Positions 46,800 to 56,300 of a stretch of DNA of 64,000 nucleotides are shown one piece after another. The translations under genes and the position numbers were made by a program. Numbering within the stretch: position 1 is the stretch's first letter; each line of letters starts with the position of its first letter. The stretch spans positions 705 to 64,704 of the forward strand of contig NZ_LMHW01000001.1 in assembly GCF_001428525.1 (NCBI RefSeq), in the 5' to 3' direction. Origin of the DNA: Flavobacterium sp. Root186. GTDB taxonomy: Bacteria; Bacteroidota; Bacteroidia; Flavobacteriales; Flavobacteriaceae. Under the pieces are notes generated by a model. The model made no database searches and was not told where the DNA came from. It was given only the letters and a program-made list of their open reading frames with translations.

Positions 46800-47426
46800 T
46801 TACTTTATTTTTTTTTCTAATGCGTACAATATCAACTCAGATGTTGTATGTCTGCCTGTTTTTTTCATAATATTTTTTCGATGTGTCCTGAAAGTATGAA
46901 TGCTGATAAAAAGCTGAGATGCGATATTTTTTCCATTATTTCCCTTCGCTATTTGTTTGAGAATCTCAAACTCTCTTAAAGTAAGTTTTTCATCACTTTC
47001 GGCAGTTGGCAAAGCAAAAACATCAATAAGTGCATTTAAGGTTTTGGGGCATAAATAACGTTCTCCGTGCTGAATTTTATATAAGGCATCATAAATAGTT
47101 TGTTCTTCACAATCTTTTGATATGAAGCCATTTATATTATCTTTTAAAAAACTGTCAATAGTTTGTTTGTTTTTAAAATACGATAGGATTATGATTTTGC
47201 ATTGGGGGTATTCTGTTTTGATAATCTTAAGATCATCATCATAAAATAAAAAAATATTATTGGGATCAATAATCAAACATTCTATATTATTTTTATCCAA
47301 ACATTTAAACAACTCTTCTCGTGAATTTACCACTTTTAAGCTGGGTGTTTTGACGAGCTTTTTTAGTGTGTGCCTCAATCCAATTATGTGTAGGTTTTCA
47401 GAATCGGCAATAAGGAAATTTTTCAT
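46800..47426 (-). CDS. NarL/LuxR-type response regulator (orphan)
   Basis: From the ATG at 47426 the product is 208 residues: a receiver-like domain (1-120, with IIDPNN near 55 as the phosphorylation site and ISKDC near 100) and a LuxR HTH (about 145-208, LTLREFEILKQIAKGNNGKNIASQLFISIHTFRTHRKNIMKK). The N-terminal acidic pocket is reduced to one Asp (LIADSEN) instead of the usual pair. No kinase gene is adjacent. Its position between receptor and biosynthesis genes, and the operator 8 bases ahead of its start, make it a likely locus regulator. A start 20 codons upstream would run through that operator. Confidence 0.85.
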   Translation of the reverse strand: MKNFLIADSENLHIIGLRHTLKKLVKTPSLKVVNSREELFKCLDKNNIECLIIDPNNIFLFYDDDLKIIKTEYPQCKIIILSYFKNKQTIDSFLKDNINGFISKDCEEQTIYDALYKIQHGERYLCPKTLNALIDVFALPTAESDEKLTLREFEILKQIAKGNNGKNIASQLFISIHTFRTHRKNIMKKTGRHTTSELILYALEKKIK

Positions 47427-47433
47427 TTTGTTA

Positions 47434-47450
47434 TTTAGATTTAGTCTAAA
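47434..47450. promoter_or_regulatory. Putative iron-responsive operator ahead of the LuxR regulator
   Basis: The palindrome TTTAGA-TTTAG-TCTAAA (with TTATTTAGA on the left) is identical in form to the one at the decarboxylase promoter. It lies between the start codon and a perfect -7 box. Confidence 0.6.
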
Positions 47451-47458
47451 CAAAAGTA
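47451..47458 (-). promoter_or_regulatory. -7 promoter box of the LuxR regulator
   Basis: TACTTTTG on the minus strand is a perfect TAnnTTTG match and abuts the operator palindrome. The nearest TTTG lies 25 bases upstream, a little far, so the -33 element is unclear. Confidence 0.5.
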
Positions 47459-47617
47459 ATATAAAATTTAAAGATATTAGATTCAAAAAAATAGTTTTTT
47501 TCCTATAATCATAAAAATTAACTTTTTATGAGACGCCTGTTGTTTATTGATGAACTTCTGTTTACTAAATTGATAGATTGACCAAGAATATTATTATAGA
47601 TTCAAGGTATTAAAAAC

Positions 47618-47648
47618 AAAAAGACCCGGACAATGTCCGAGCCTTTTT
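47618..47648 (-). terminator. Terminator of the siderophore receptor gene
   Basis: A 14-bp stem with two G-U-type imperfections (core CCGGAC / GTCCGA) and a 3-base loop is followed by U-rich sequence on the minus strand. It begins 28 bases after the receptor stop codon. Confidence 0.7.
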
Positions 47649-47675
47649 CTATTCTATATTGCTTTTAAAATTCTC

Positions 47676-50063
47676 TTAGAATTTATACGCTACGCTTCCC
47701 ATTAATGTACGTGGAGCCTGAACGTTTATTGTTGAATAACCGTTAAAGTATAATTCGTCTGTAAGGTTATTTACTTTTAATGATACTCTGTATTTAGGCT
47801 GATCATAATACAATGCAGCATTTACTACAGCGTAAGATGGAAGTTCAAAAGTTTCACTTGGTCCAGCATTGTAAACATATGTAGCATCTCCATAGTTACC
47901 ACCAAATCCTAAACCTAATCCTTTTAGTTTTGTTGTTTGAAGGTTGTAGCTAAACCAGTAGTTAATTAAATTTTCTGGCCCTGCAGTTATAGGTCTTAGA
48001 TCATTTAACTCAGAATCATTTTTTGCATAACCCACAAGTAAGTTTAATCCCGGGATTGGGTTTGCTGTAATTTCTAATTCAAAACCTTTACTGAATTGTG
48101 TACCGTTTTGTATGCTTGCATTTGGTAAGCTTGGGTCAGAAGTTACGATATCTTTTACTTTGATGTTATAGTAACTAATTGTAGCACTTAGTTTATTTTG
48201 GAAAGCATTTGCTTTAACACCAAACTCAAACTGGTTTGCTCTTTCAGGGTCAAATTGTTTCAATACAAGAGAACCTCCTTCATTTGCACTTGCAAATCCA
48301 ACATTTTTAAAACTATTTTGGTAGTTACCAAATACAGATAACTGATCTTTCAAGATTTGAAAAACAGCACCAAATTTTGGCGAGAATGCATTTTGAGAAA
48401 ATTTACCAGCCTCTGAACCTGAAAGTGGGTCAAATGATCCTTGATTTTCAAAATGATCAAAACGTACTGCTGCCGAAAGAATTAATCTTTCTGTAATGTT
48501 AATGGCATCTGCAACATAAGCACTGTAAGTTGTTATAGCACTGTTGCTAGTATATGGATTATTACCATTTCCAGCAAGCATATCCCTTACATTCGTTGGA
48601 TTAAAATCATAATAATTAGCTGCCGTTCCTGTATAATTGATTACATCATACGGAGCATAATCTTTGATATTCTTAAATACTAAATTGTTTGAACCATAAT
48701 AGATATCACCACCTACTAAAAAGCGGTTTCTCATTGATCCAATGTTGAAATCACCATTAAAGTTTTGTTGGAATTCAATAGCATTGTCTCTACCATTTGC
48801 ATCCCAGGCATTTCTTGAAAATTGCTGGTCTTTTAACAAGTAAAACCATGTTTGTAAACCAGTTGCTTTATTAGAACTGCTGCTAAATACAGTTTGTGAA
48901 GTCCATTGTTCAGACATTTGGTATAAAGCCTGTGCAAAAACATTTAATGTTTTAGTATTCATCACAAATTCGTCTCCTAAAAATGATCTTTTAAAGTTGA
49001 TGTCAAGATCTTTAGCATTGCTTACTCCTAACTGAGATGGAGCTGCACCAAAATAAATTAGAGGCATACCAGAGTTATCTTGGTTTCCTATTTCTGCATC
49101 AATAGAAATGGTAAGTTTATCATTTACTTTATAAGAGAAAGATGGCGCTACAAAAAAGCTTTTAGAGTAACCGAAATCCTGAAAAGTATTGGCATTTCCA
49201 AAAGCAGCATTCAATCTGAATAATGCTGTATTGTCATCGTTGATTGGAGTATTAACATCAGCAGTTAAACGGTTAAAACCGTAGCTTCCGTTTTGGTATG
49301 AAATTTCTCCGGCAAAAGTTTCAAAAGGTTTTTTAGTTACACGGTTGATTAATCCTCCGTATGAAGAAACTACGTTTCCAAAAAGTGTAGCCGATGGCCC
49401 TTTTATAACCTCAATTCTTTCAAGGTTTACAGCATCTGTATTACTGTTTACTTTTCCTGCAAGACCGTTTCTTACTAAACTCTGTGTAGTAAACCCACGA
49501 AGTGAATACCAAGAAGCTCCGTCACCTGCACGGTTAGTAGCAGCCCATAATTGATATAAACCCGGAACGTTTTTTAAAGCTTCGTCCTGGTTTGTTACTA
49601 ACTGGTCTTTAATTAATTCTTTAGTTACTACATTGTAAACTTGTGAGTTTTCAAGGTTTTTAACAGACATTCTAGATACATACTGACTTTCTGCTTTAGT
49701 ATACTTGTTTGCATTTCCTTTAACAAATACTTCAGTCAACGCTTCAGATGTTGTTATTAAGGTAAAGTTTACTACAAGTTCTTTTCCTGCTGTAACAGTG
49801 ATACCTTCTTCTTTAGGCGAAAATCCTACTACAGAAGCCTTTAATGTATAATTACCCGGCTTAATGTTTTTGATTTCATAGTTCCCCTGAGCATCAGTAA
49901 CAGTTCCAATCTTTGTTCCTTTCAAAGTTACAGAGATATTATCAGCAATTTCATCATTCGATAATGAAACTGTACCTCTGATTGTACTTGTCTGTGCAAA
50001 CGAAGTAGCAGCCATAAGCAGCAGAAAACAGCTCAATAGCGGAAGTAGTATTTTTACTTTCAT
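47676..50063 (-). CDS. TonB-dependent siderophore receptor
   Basis: From the ATG at 50063 the product is 795 residues: signal peptide (1-24, SFAQ), a carboxypeptidase-regulatory-like domain (about 25-110), a plug with NVPGLYQLWAATNRAGDGASWYSLRGF and LERIEVIKGPSATLFG (about 160-230), and a barrel ending in LMGSVAYKF. The ligand-type plug and length match ferric-siderophore receptors (FhuA/FoxA class) rather than SusC. It is probably the uptake receptor for the siderophore made by the adjacent operon. An upstream in-frame start at 50153 would run through its promoter and is rejected. Confidence 0.93.
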   Translation of the reverse strand: MKVKILLPLLSCFLLLMAATSFAQTSTIRGTVSLSNDEIADNISVTLKGTKIGTVTDAQGNYEIKNIKPGNYTLKASVVGFSPKEEGITVTAGKELVVNFTLITTSEALTEVFVKGNANKYTKAESQYVSRMSVKNLENSQVYNVVTKELIKDQLVTNQDEALKNVPGLYQLWAATNRAGDGASWYSLRGFTTQSLVRNGLAGKVNSNTDAVNLERIEVIKGPSATLFGNVVSSYGGLINRVTKKPFETFAGEISYQNGSYGFNRLTADVNTPINDDNTALFRLNAAFGNANTFQDFGYSKSFFVAPSFSYKVNDKLTISIDAEIGNQDNSGMPLIYFGAAPSQLGVSNAKDLDINFKRSFLGDEFVMNTKTLNVFAQALYQMSEQWTSQTVFSSSSNKATGLQTWFYLLKDQQFSRNAWDANGRDNAIEFQQNFNGDFNIGSMRNRFLVGGDIYYGSNNLVFKNIKDYAPYDVINYTGTAANYYDFNPTNVRDMLAGNGNNPYTSNSAITTYSAYVADAINITERLILSAAVRFDHFENQGSFDPLSGSEAGKFSQNAFSPKFGAVFQILKDQLSVFGNYQNSFKNVGFASANEGGSLVLKQFDPERANQFEFGVKANAFQNKLSATISYYNIKVKDIVTSDPSLPNASIQNGTQFSKGFELEITANPIPGLNLLVGYAKNDSELNDLRPITAGPENLINYWFSYNLQTTKLKGLGLGFGGNYGDATYVYNAGPSETFELPSYAVVNAALYYDQPKYRVSLKVNNLTDELYFNGYSTINVQAPRTLMGSVAYKF

Positions 50064-50064
50064 G

Positions 50065-50084
50065 TTATTTAGAATTATTTTTAA
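50065..50084. promoter_or_regulatory. Putative operator at the siderophore receptor promoter
   Basis: TTATTTAGA (50065-50073) is identical to the left half of the two palindromes in the locus. The right half (TTTTAA in place of TCTAAA) is degenerate. It lies just inside the predicted 5' leader. Confidence 0.45.
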
Positions 50085-50089
50085 TAGCG

Positions 50090-50121
50090 CAAATTTATGT
50101 GTTGTGTTAAAACAAACCAAA
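50090..50121 (-). promoter_or_regulatory. Promoter of the siderophore receptor gene
   Basis: On the minus strand TTTG (50118-50121), 20 bases, then TAAATTTG (50090-50097): both elements match the Bacteroidota consensus perfectly. Confidence 0.65.
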
Positions 50122-50335
50122 TTATTTGTATTTATTCCAAATAATAATAACATAAACGGGTTTTATTCTTTATTTATCAGTTTTTTAAATAAAAAAAAGA
50201 AGAATCACTTTTTTTTAACAAAAATGGGCTAATAATTAATGCATAAAAAACACGTTTTTGAAAATATTATGCGAATATTTTTAAATATTTAAGTCTTTAT
50301 TTCTATCCTAATCATGCAATTAGGACTTAAATACA

Positions 50336-50368
50336 AAAACCTCCAAATCAAATGAAATTGGAGGTTTT
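50336..50368 (-). terminator. Terminator of the 521-residue protein gene
   Basis: An 11-bp perfect stem (AAAACCTCCAA / TTGGAGGTTTT) with an 11-base loop is followed on the minus strand by a U-run. It begins about 30 bases after the stop codon. Confidence 0.75.
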
Positions 50369-50398
50369 ATTTGGAACAAAAAGCGTGTTTAAAAAAAA

Positions 50399-51964
50399 TT
50401 ACTCTTTATGATAAGGACATCCTGAAGGTGCAGAAGATCCGGTAGCTGCAGAAGGTTTAATGGTGTTAGAGCTTGGGAATTGTTCTTCAATTAAACGTCT
50501 CTGCTCTGGAGAAACATCTTCTAATTTACGAAGTGTGTTTACCTGAATGTGCGGCCAGCTTGTGGTTCCGCCGTCATCCCCAAAATCAAATTCGAAAAAT
50601 ATAATCTGCTCGTATTGCAGTTGAAGGATTTCTTTTCCTTCCTCTATAACGGTTTCAACCCACATGCTCATATTCATTTCGACCGTAGTAACAAAACGAT
50701 TTACAAATGGAACATTTAATATTCCTCCCTGTGCTCCCGTTTTATTTTTGGATGATAACTGAATAAGCACATGATTTTTTATTTTTTCTCCTTTAATAGA
50801 ATCACGCAGTCGTAAATCTGGTCTTACAGAATATGGATATAAATCGTGAGCAAGAATTCGCTGTGTATAGATTTTGTTTTCTCCGGGATCATTTTTATCA
50901 TTCAATTTTTCAAATACCCAGGCAGGCGGTGCTTTGTCAAGATTTATTGGCTTTTTTTCGCTTGCTCCCGCTCCACCCATAGTTCTAGAGATGGAAAGAT
51001 GATCGTATTTCCAGGCTGCATCTCCATGTGGAAATTCAGGGGGACCTTCATTCAGGTAGCTTGTCTCACCCTGAACCAAGTCTCCTAATAAAGTTATAGT
51101 ACTTCCATGCGGAATTACACCACTTCGTGAAATAGAATAATCGGGAATAAAATAAGGTCCTGTTTGTCCAGCTCCGGGCTTCAATTCTTTAGATGCTATA
51201 ATTTCAGAATAAGGTCTTCCGTTTAAATTTTCTAACGTTACGTATTCTTTTTCTCCAAGATCATTATAAACTAAAAAAAGAGTTTCGTCCTGATACCCGC
51301 TTTTATATAAATCTTTATTCGGGTTTTTTGGTGATACAGGATGTACGCCGCGATCTTCTTTAATCGTTTTCTCTGTTGCTGCATAATTAAATATATCACT
51401 CAGCCATAAATACATACCATTCTCTTCGTGGATTGGAGTGTATTTTAAAGTTTCTTCTCCTTCTACAGTGTTGACACTTTTTATACTTTGCTCGTATTTA
51501 ACAGCTCCGCAAAATTGTTCGTTTGCACCGCCGCGATTACGAACTCCGCCCGGGACTAAATCAAATGTTAGTTTTTCTATATATTCTTCACAATCAAAAC
51601 TATATTTTCCGGGAATAGTTCCTGCATTTGTGCCCGGTGATGGCATAATGGTCGTATGGATTCCGCTTCCTATTAATTTTCTATCATTTTGTCCGTTATG
51701 ATTGTAGCTCACCCAAGTTCCTTGCAATACCTCTAAAATACCATAATCTACATTATTTACAATTTGCTGTAAATTATTTTCATGAAAAGCTCTAATTGGA
51801 TCTTCAATTTGAACTTTTGCATATCCATCCATCAAATCTCCTAATATTCCCTTACTTTCCTTGTCTTGGGCAGCTCCGAATAATAGTTCTTTTTTATTTA
51901 CATCTAGATTTTGAGCTATATGAGGCAGGTTTAACTCATCAGCGTCGTTTTTTCGTTTTAGCAT
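50399..51964 (-). CDS. Uncharacterised 521-residue protein with C-terminal CP motif (possible haem-binding)
   Basis: No signal peptide or membrane helix is seen. Two segments start with lipocalin-like signatures: GTWVSYNHNG at 82-91, then GSGIHTTIMPSP at 99-110, followed by beta-rich blocks (KLTFDLVPGGVRNRGG and HEENGMYLWLSDIFNYA). That resembles nitrobindin-type haem barrels. The C-terminus ends SGCPYHKE, with Cys-Pro at 516-517, a form seen in haem regulatory motifs. It may bind haem or be peroxidase-associated, but I do not recognise a named family. It is monocistronic with its own terminator and lies next to iron-acquisition genes on one side and lysozyme/patatin genes on the other. Confidence 0.6.
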   Translation of the reverse strand: MLKRKNDADELNLPHIAQNLDVNKKELLFGAAQDKESKGILGDLMDGYAKVQIEDPIRAFHENNLQQIVNNVDYGILEVLQGTWVSYNHNGQNDRKLIGSGIHTTIMPSPGTNAGTIPGKYSFDCEEYIEKLTFDLVPGGVRNRGGANEQFCGAVKYEQSIKSVNTVEGEETLKYTPIHEENGMYLWLSDIFNYAATEKTIKEDRGVHPVSPKNPNKDLYKSGYQDETLFLVYNDLGEKEYVTLENLNGRPYSEIIASKELKPGAGQTGPYFIPDYSISRSGVIPHGSTITLLGDLVQGETSYLNEGPPEFPHGDAAWKYDHLSISRTMGGAGASEKKPINLDKAPPAWVFEKLNDKNDPGENKIYTQRILAHDLYPYSVRPDLRLRDSIKGEKIKNHVLIQLSSKNKTGAQGGILNVPFVNRFVTTVEMNMSMWVETVIEEGKEILQLQYEQIIFFEFDFGDDGGTTSWPHIQVNTLRKLEDVSPEQRRLIEEQFPSSNTIKPSAATGSSAPSGCPYHKE

Positions 51965-52409
51965 AGTTTTATTTTTTTGATTAGTAAATCTGGGTATTCA
52001 AAAGCATTGTTATGAATCTAAATTACTGGAGATAGAAAATCAATTATAAAAAAATGACATAAAGCGGAAATTATTGGTCACAAAACAAGCTATATAAAGG
52101 ATGGGATGATCGTTGGGGTTTTTAATCGAAAAAAGGGTGTTTATACCCTTTTTTCATTTCTCATATTGTGATAAATTTGAATCATATTTACATAACACAT
52201 TTACAATCAGTAAATTATTTATTCTCATACACATCTACAAAGAGAATATTCTACATGCCTTCTTTTTAACGTCTGCTTAATTTATTTAATATGCTTTTGC
52301 ATGAATCAGGCAGCATAACATATTGATTACCTCATTGCCCTTTTATTTATCAAACTTTTGAAATTAAAATAACGATATCAAATGAATTAATAAATTAAAA
52401 CCAACGATT
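51965..52409. other. Divergent intergenic region with an internal terminator-like hairpin
   Basis: This 445-bp stretch has no gene. It separates the 521-residue protein gene (-) from the lysozyme-family gene (+). Its only structure is the hairpin at 52128-52155, which is unexpected between divergent promoters. Confidence 0.45.
52128..52155. terminator. Terminator-like hairpin between divergent genes
   Basis: An 11-bp perfect stem (GAAAAAAGGGT / ACCCTTTTTTC) with a 6-base loop has A and T runs built into the stem and works in either direction. No annotated gene ends here, so it may terminate a short leader or small RNA, or insulate the two promoters. Confidence 0.55.
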
Positions 52410-53195
52410 ATGAGTTCAATAGTACCACCAGACAAGAAAGCCAATTATGAAAAATTATTTGCTTCCTGCATTATAAAAGAAGCTAAATATCCTGAAATTG
52501 ATAAACTAGTTGAGAAAATAGCTTCGAACAAAGCGAGATATCAAGCTGTGGGAGATCCGTTAAATATTCCCTGGTATGTCATTGCAATAATACATTGCAT
52601 GGAAGCTAGCTTAAGGTTTGATACTCATTTGCATAACGGAGACCCGCTTACCGCACGTACCGTTCAGGTTCCTGCAGGGCGTCCAAAAACAGGAAATCCT
52701 CCATTTACATGGGAATTTAGTGCTAATGATGCTTTAATTTTTGATAAACTAAACTTATGGACAAATTGGGAAATTGCCGGAATTCTCTATAAACTAGAGT
52801 TATTTAATGGCTTGGGCTATTATAAACAAGGCATTAATTCACCTTATTTATGGAGCTATTCGAATCATTATACAAAAGGAAAATATGTTAAAGACGGAAA
52901 ATATGATCCTAATGCTGTTTCTAAACAATGCGGGGCTGCGGTATTACTGCGACGTCTTAGCGAGCAAAAGCTGATAACACTCCCAAATGGTCATATTGTA
53001 GAACAAATATTAGCGCAGGGCAATAAGACTTTATATTACACTGGAACTGTTACCAACGAAGCTAAAGATTTGCAAACACTGCTTAATAAAGCCGGAGCTA
53101 TACTAAGAGTCGACGGAAAAGCAGGCGAAAGAACCTCAACTGAGTATTTTAAATTCAGTAAAACGTATTTAAAAGGAGATCCGAGAAGAGCGTGA
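52410..53195 (+). CDS. Lysozyme-family protein (COG5526-like) with peptidoglycan-binding-like tail
   Basis: The 261-residue protein has no signal peptide. Residues 50-185 match the lysozyme family found in phage-like and bacterial lysis proteins: IPWYVIAIIHCMEASLRFDTHLHNGDPLTARTVQVPAGRP, with E65 as candidate catalytic acid, then WEIAGILYKLELFNGLGYYKQGINSPYLWSY. Residues 208-258 (KDLQTLLNKAGAILRVDGKAGERTSTEYFKF) look like a peptidoglycan-binding domain 1. It should cleave glycan strands in peptidoglycan, but export would need a partner or lysis. It converges on the patatin-like gene across a shared terminator. Confidence 0.8.
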   Translation: MSSIVPPDKKANYEKLFASCIIKEAKYPEIDKLVEKIASNKARYQAVGDPLNIPWYVIAIIHCMEASLRFDTHLHNGDPLTARTVQVPAGRPKTGNPPFTWEFSANDALIFDKLNLWTNWEIAGILYKLELFNGLGYYKQGINSPYLWSYSNHYTKGKYVKDGKYDPNAVSKQCGAAVLLRRLSEQKLITLPNGHIVEQILAQGNKTLYYTGTVTNEAKDLQTLLNKAGAILRVDGKAGERTSTEYFKFSKTYLKGDPRRA

Positions 53196-53265
53196 TATTT
53201 AATTAAAGAAACAAAAATTGGAACTTTCGAACAAATTGAATGTTTTAAAAATTTGGGAATGAAAA

Positions 53266-53309
53266 TTAAGGAGACAAAATTTTTGTAAAAATTGTTTAAG
53301 TCTCCTTAA
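53266..53309. terminator. Bidirectional terminator between lysozyme and patatin genes
   Basis: A 10-bp stem TTAAGGAGAC / GTCTCCTTAA encloses an AT-rich 24-base loop that can itself fold. It lies between two convergent stop codons. Confidence 0.6.
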
Positions 53310-53354
53310 ATTAATTTGAAATATTCTTATTCTCTTGTTTCTCAATTCATTTAC

Positions 53355-56300
53355 CTATGGTAAATATAATTCCTTAATATCATCTTTAATTGAATCATAA
53401 CCTAGTTTTCTATAGCTTTCGAATTGAGCTTCATCAAAAAATTGATCTCCTGTTGACTGTTGAGGAAAATCTTCGTTGGTCATGGCATATTGCCTTACAT
53501 CTACTGATGTCTTATCTGTTAAAACTGCTTTTATATAAATAAGCGTTCCTTCCTGCTTAGCTGCGCCTGGGTAAAATATAGTTCCTTTAATAATATGCTC
53601 TTTTTTACTAACGATTTTATCAAGATCAATTTCAATTTCAACCCCAAAATCAATACGGCATCTTCTTATGGCATTTGCAAGACCTTCGCATGCATTTTCC
53701 TGATCTTGTTCAGCATCTCCAATTAAAACATATTGGCAGCGTCTCCTAACAAGTTCATACAATCCCATATTATCAAAGTGACCACCATCTGAAAGACATA
53801 CATAATTCATATCAATATCTGATTTGCCAATAAGATCTCGCATTAAGTATAAAAGTCCAAATGGAGGATCGGGTCTTTTCCATTCATTCAATCTTGGGTT
53901 CCCAATCCACCAGCCAAGGCGCAAATTAAATAATGTAAGCAAAAATGCAATCGTTGCTGAAGAATGATAACCCCAATTCGGATTAATTGCTGCACCGGAT
54001 ATAGCCATCGCAGTTCCTAAAGTAGGTCCGCCTTTTTCATTAGAAAATTGAGCTGTAGGTCGGTATCCGTATTCATACACATGGTCAATATTATAGGTTG
54101 AAGATCGTGTGGGACTAAAATCGTATCCGCAGTACAATGGCGAAAAAACAAAAGATTCTCCCATACGGTCTTGTCTGTCTAAAGCAATAACAACGGTAGC
54201 ATTAAGCGTAGAATTAATAAGAGGAAATGGTCCAAAATAACCATTATCTACGCGCATCGAGGATAATAAAATATCATCATTAGTATCAAAACCTGTAAAT
54301 ACATTAGCTGTTTTTATTCTTTCTTCTCTACTTCGTGTTGCACCAAGAAATGCACGGATTAATCTGTTTCTATAAAAATGATGAAGTGAAAACTCATTTA
54401 CACCAATACGCCAGCTGAGCAACAAGGTTATTGCTAATAAAATTAAAGTAATAAATACATTTCTCCAGACATCTCTTGGATTCCAAACAAAATTATATTC
54501 ACCTATTTTTTCCATGATCCATGAGCCTATCAATAATAGTCCAATCATAAAAATAAAAGGCACTACTTTTATTAATGTAGCAGTATAGCTTTTTGGTGCA
54601 TTTTGGGTCTCATCTCTGGATTCAAATGCCTTTTTTAAAGCCCAGCCAATAACTCCTGCCCAGCTGCCACCAGCTAAAGCAAGAGACCAAGGTACTAGCT
54701 GATCTTTACATTTTCCCCATAATACATCCCATAAATGAGGCATAATCAAAGAAGCAAAACTTACAATAATCCAAAACAGCATAAAGCGATGAATATATCC
54801 TCCCATACGCCCCCACCATTCTCTTCGATAATCCGGAAACAGATTACCCATAAGCGCCATTCTTAGAATTACTGCTATAGAAAAAATTTCCAGTATCATG
54901 GGAATACCAATCACTAAAAACATTTTATCACCATGATCCTCCAGTTCAATTAGATCTGCTAAGCCGCTAATTTTATCTACATTTTCCCAAAAAAACAATA
55001 AAAGAAATACCAATGCAGCCGAGGCAACAAGAGTAGATCCTACTATTGCAAACAGAACTTGCCCAGAAAGGTTTCTATCAAAATGGACTTTTGTAGCAAC
55101 ATTTTTCATTCCCATTTGCATTAAGTCCAATCTTTTATGATAATTACCACGTAACGCTACCAAAAAAAAGGCAAGAAAAGCGGAAGAGAAAATCCCCATG
55201 AAAAGCGGAAACTTCACTTCATCATAAAAAGATAACTTACATGATACAAAATATGTACTAATAATCAAGGCACTGATTCCGCCCCAAAACACAATTAGCT
55301 GCGGGATTAAGTTAGATTGGTTGAATTTCCATGTAAGGCGCAGTATTAATATTTTAACTTCTTTAACCCATTTTTTGCCTGACTCTTTTTTCTCAATATT
55401 ATAAAAAGAACGCATTGCCGTTGCAGCCATAAAACCTCCAATTATAAACATAACAAAACTGTAGCAGAAAATATTAAAGGGGCTTTGTTTATACATACTG
55501 TCTTTTATGAAAACCCATGCAGAATATATGTTTGAAATAAAAGATAAAACTGTCAAAAGAGTCAGCAGTAATACTATTTGATTGATTAATGTATTGCGAA
55601 GCCATGTCATTCCTGATGACCATGCATCTGGTGACATAATACCAACATTGGGAGATAAATAATTACTAAACATTCTAAGCCATCTAACAGGACGAACTTC
55701 ATCTGCTAAAGGATCTCCCGATTTTCCGGGGCAAAGGCGATCACTTATTTTACTAACAGATCCTGCTCTGTGTATCCATGAATTGAGCCAGGAACCAATG
55801 TATCCCCCACCTGAAACGGTAGAAATATAATCAAATCGGTGAAGTACATTTAGACTCGCTAATTTCTGTATTATGCCCAAGTTAAAAGTTGCAGATCTAA
55901 TGCCTCCGCCTGACAAAGCAATTCCTATCAGTTTCATATCCTTGGCTTTTGCCAGCGGATCAAAAACTTTTTCCTTTTCTTCCTTTAATTTTTTTTCTTC
56001 TTTTTCTTTTTTCTCTTTCCGTCTTTTTTCTTTTTCTTCCGAAGACAATAATGGTGATATTTTTTGAGTATCCTCTTCTTTAGAAGTAATCCTAAATTCT
56101 CTGTTTCTAGATTTTCTAGCTGCGGAAATCTCAATTAATTCTTCTCGAAACAGAGTTTCAAAAGGAAGAGAAAATTCCTTATCTTTTAGTTGTTCTAGTA
56201 ATTTTTGATCATTTTTAAGATATGATTCAGCATCTAATCTTTTAGTTTCCCAAAAATCCTTATATTTTTTTCTATCCCAAAATTCAAGAAGATCATATTT

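Noticed and set aside
50064..50153. Longer start for the siderophore receptor
   Set aside because: It would run through a perfect TTTG-N20-TAAATTTG promoter, and a good signal peptide starts at 50063.
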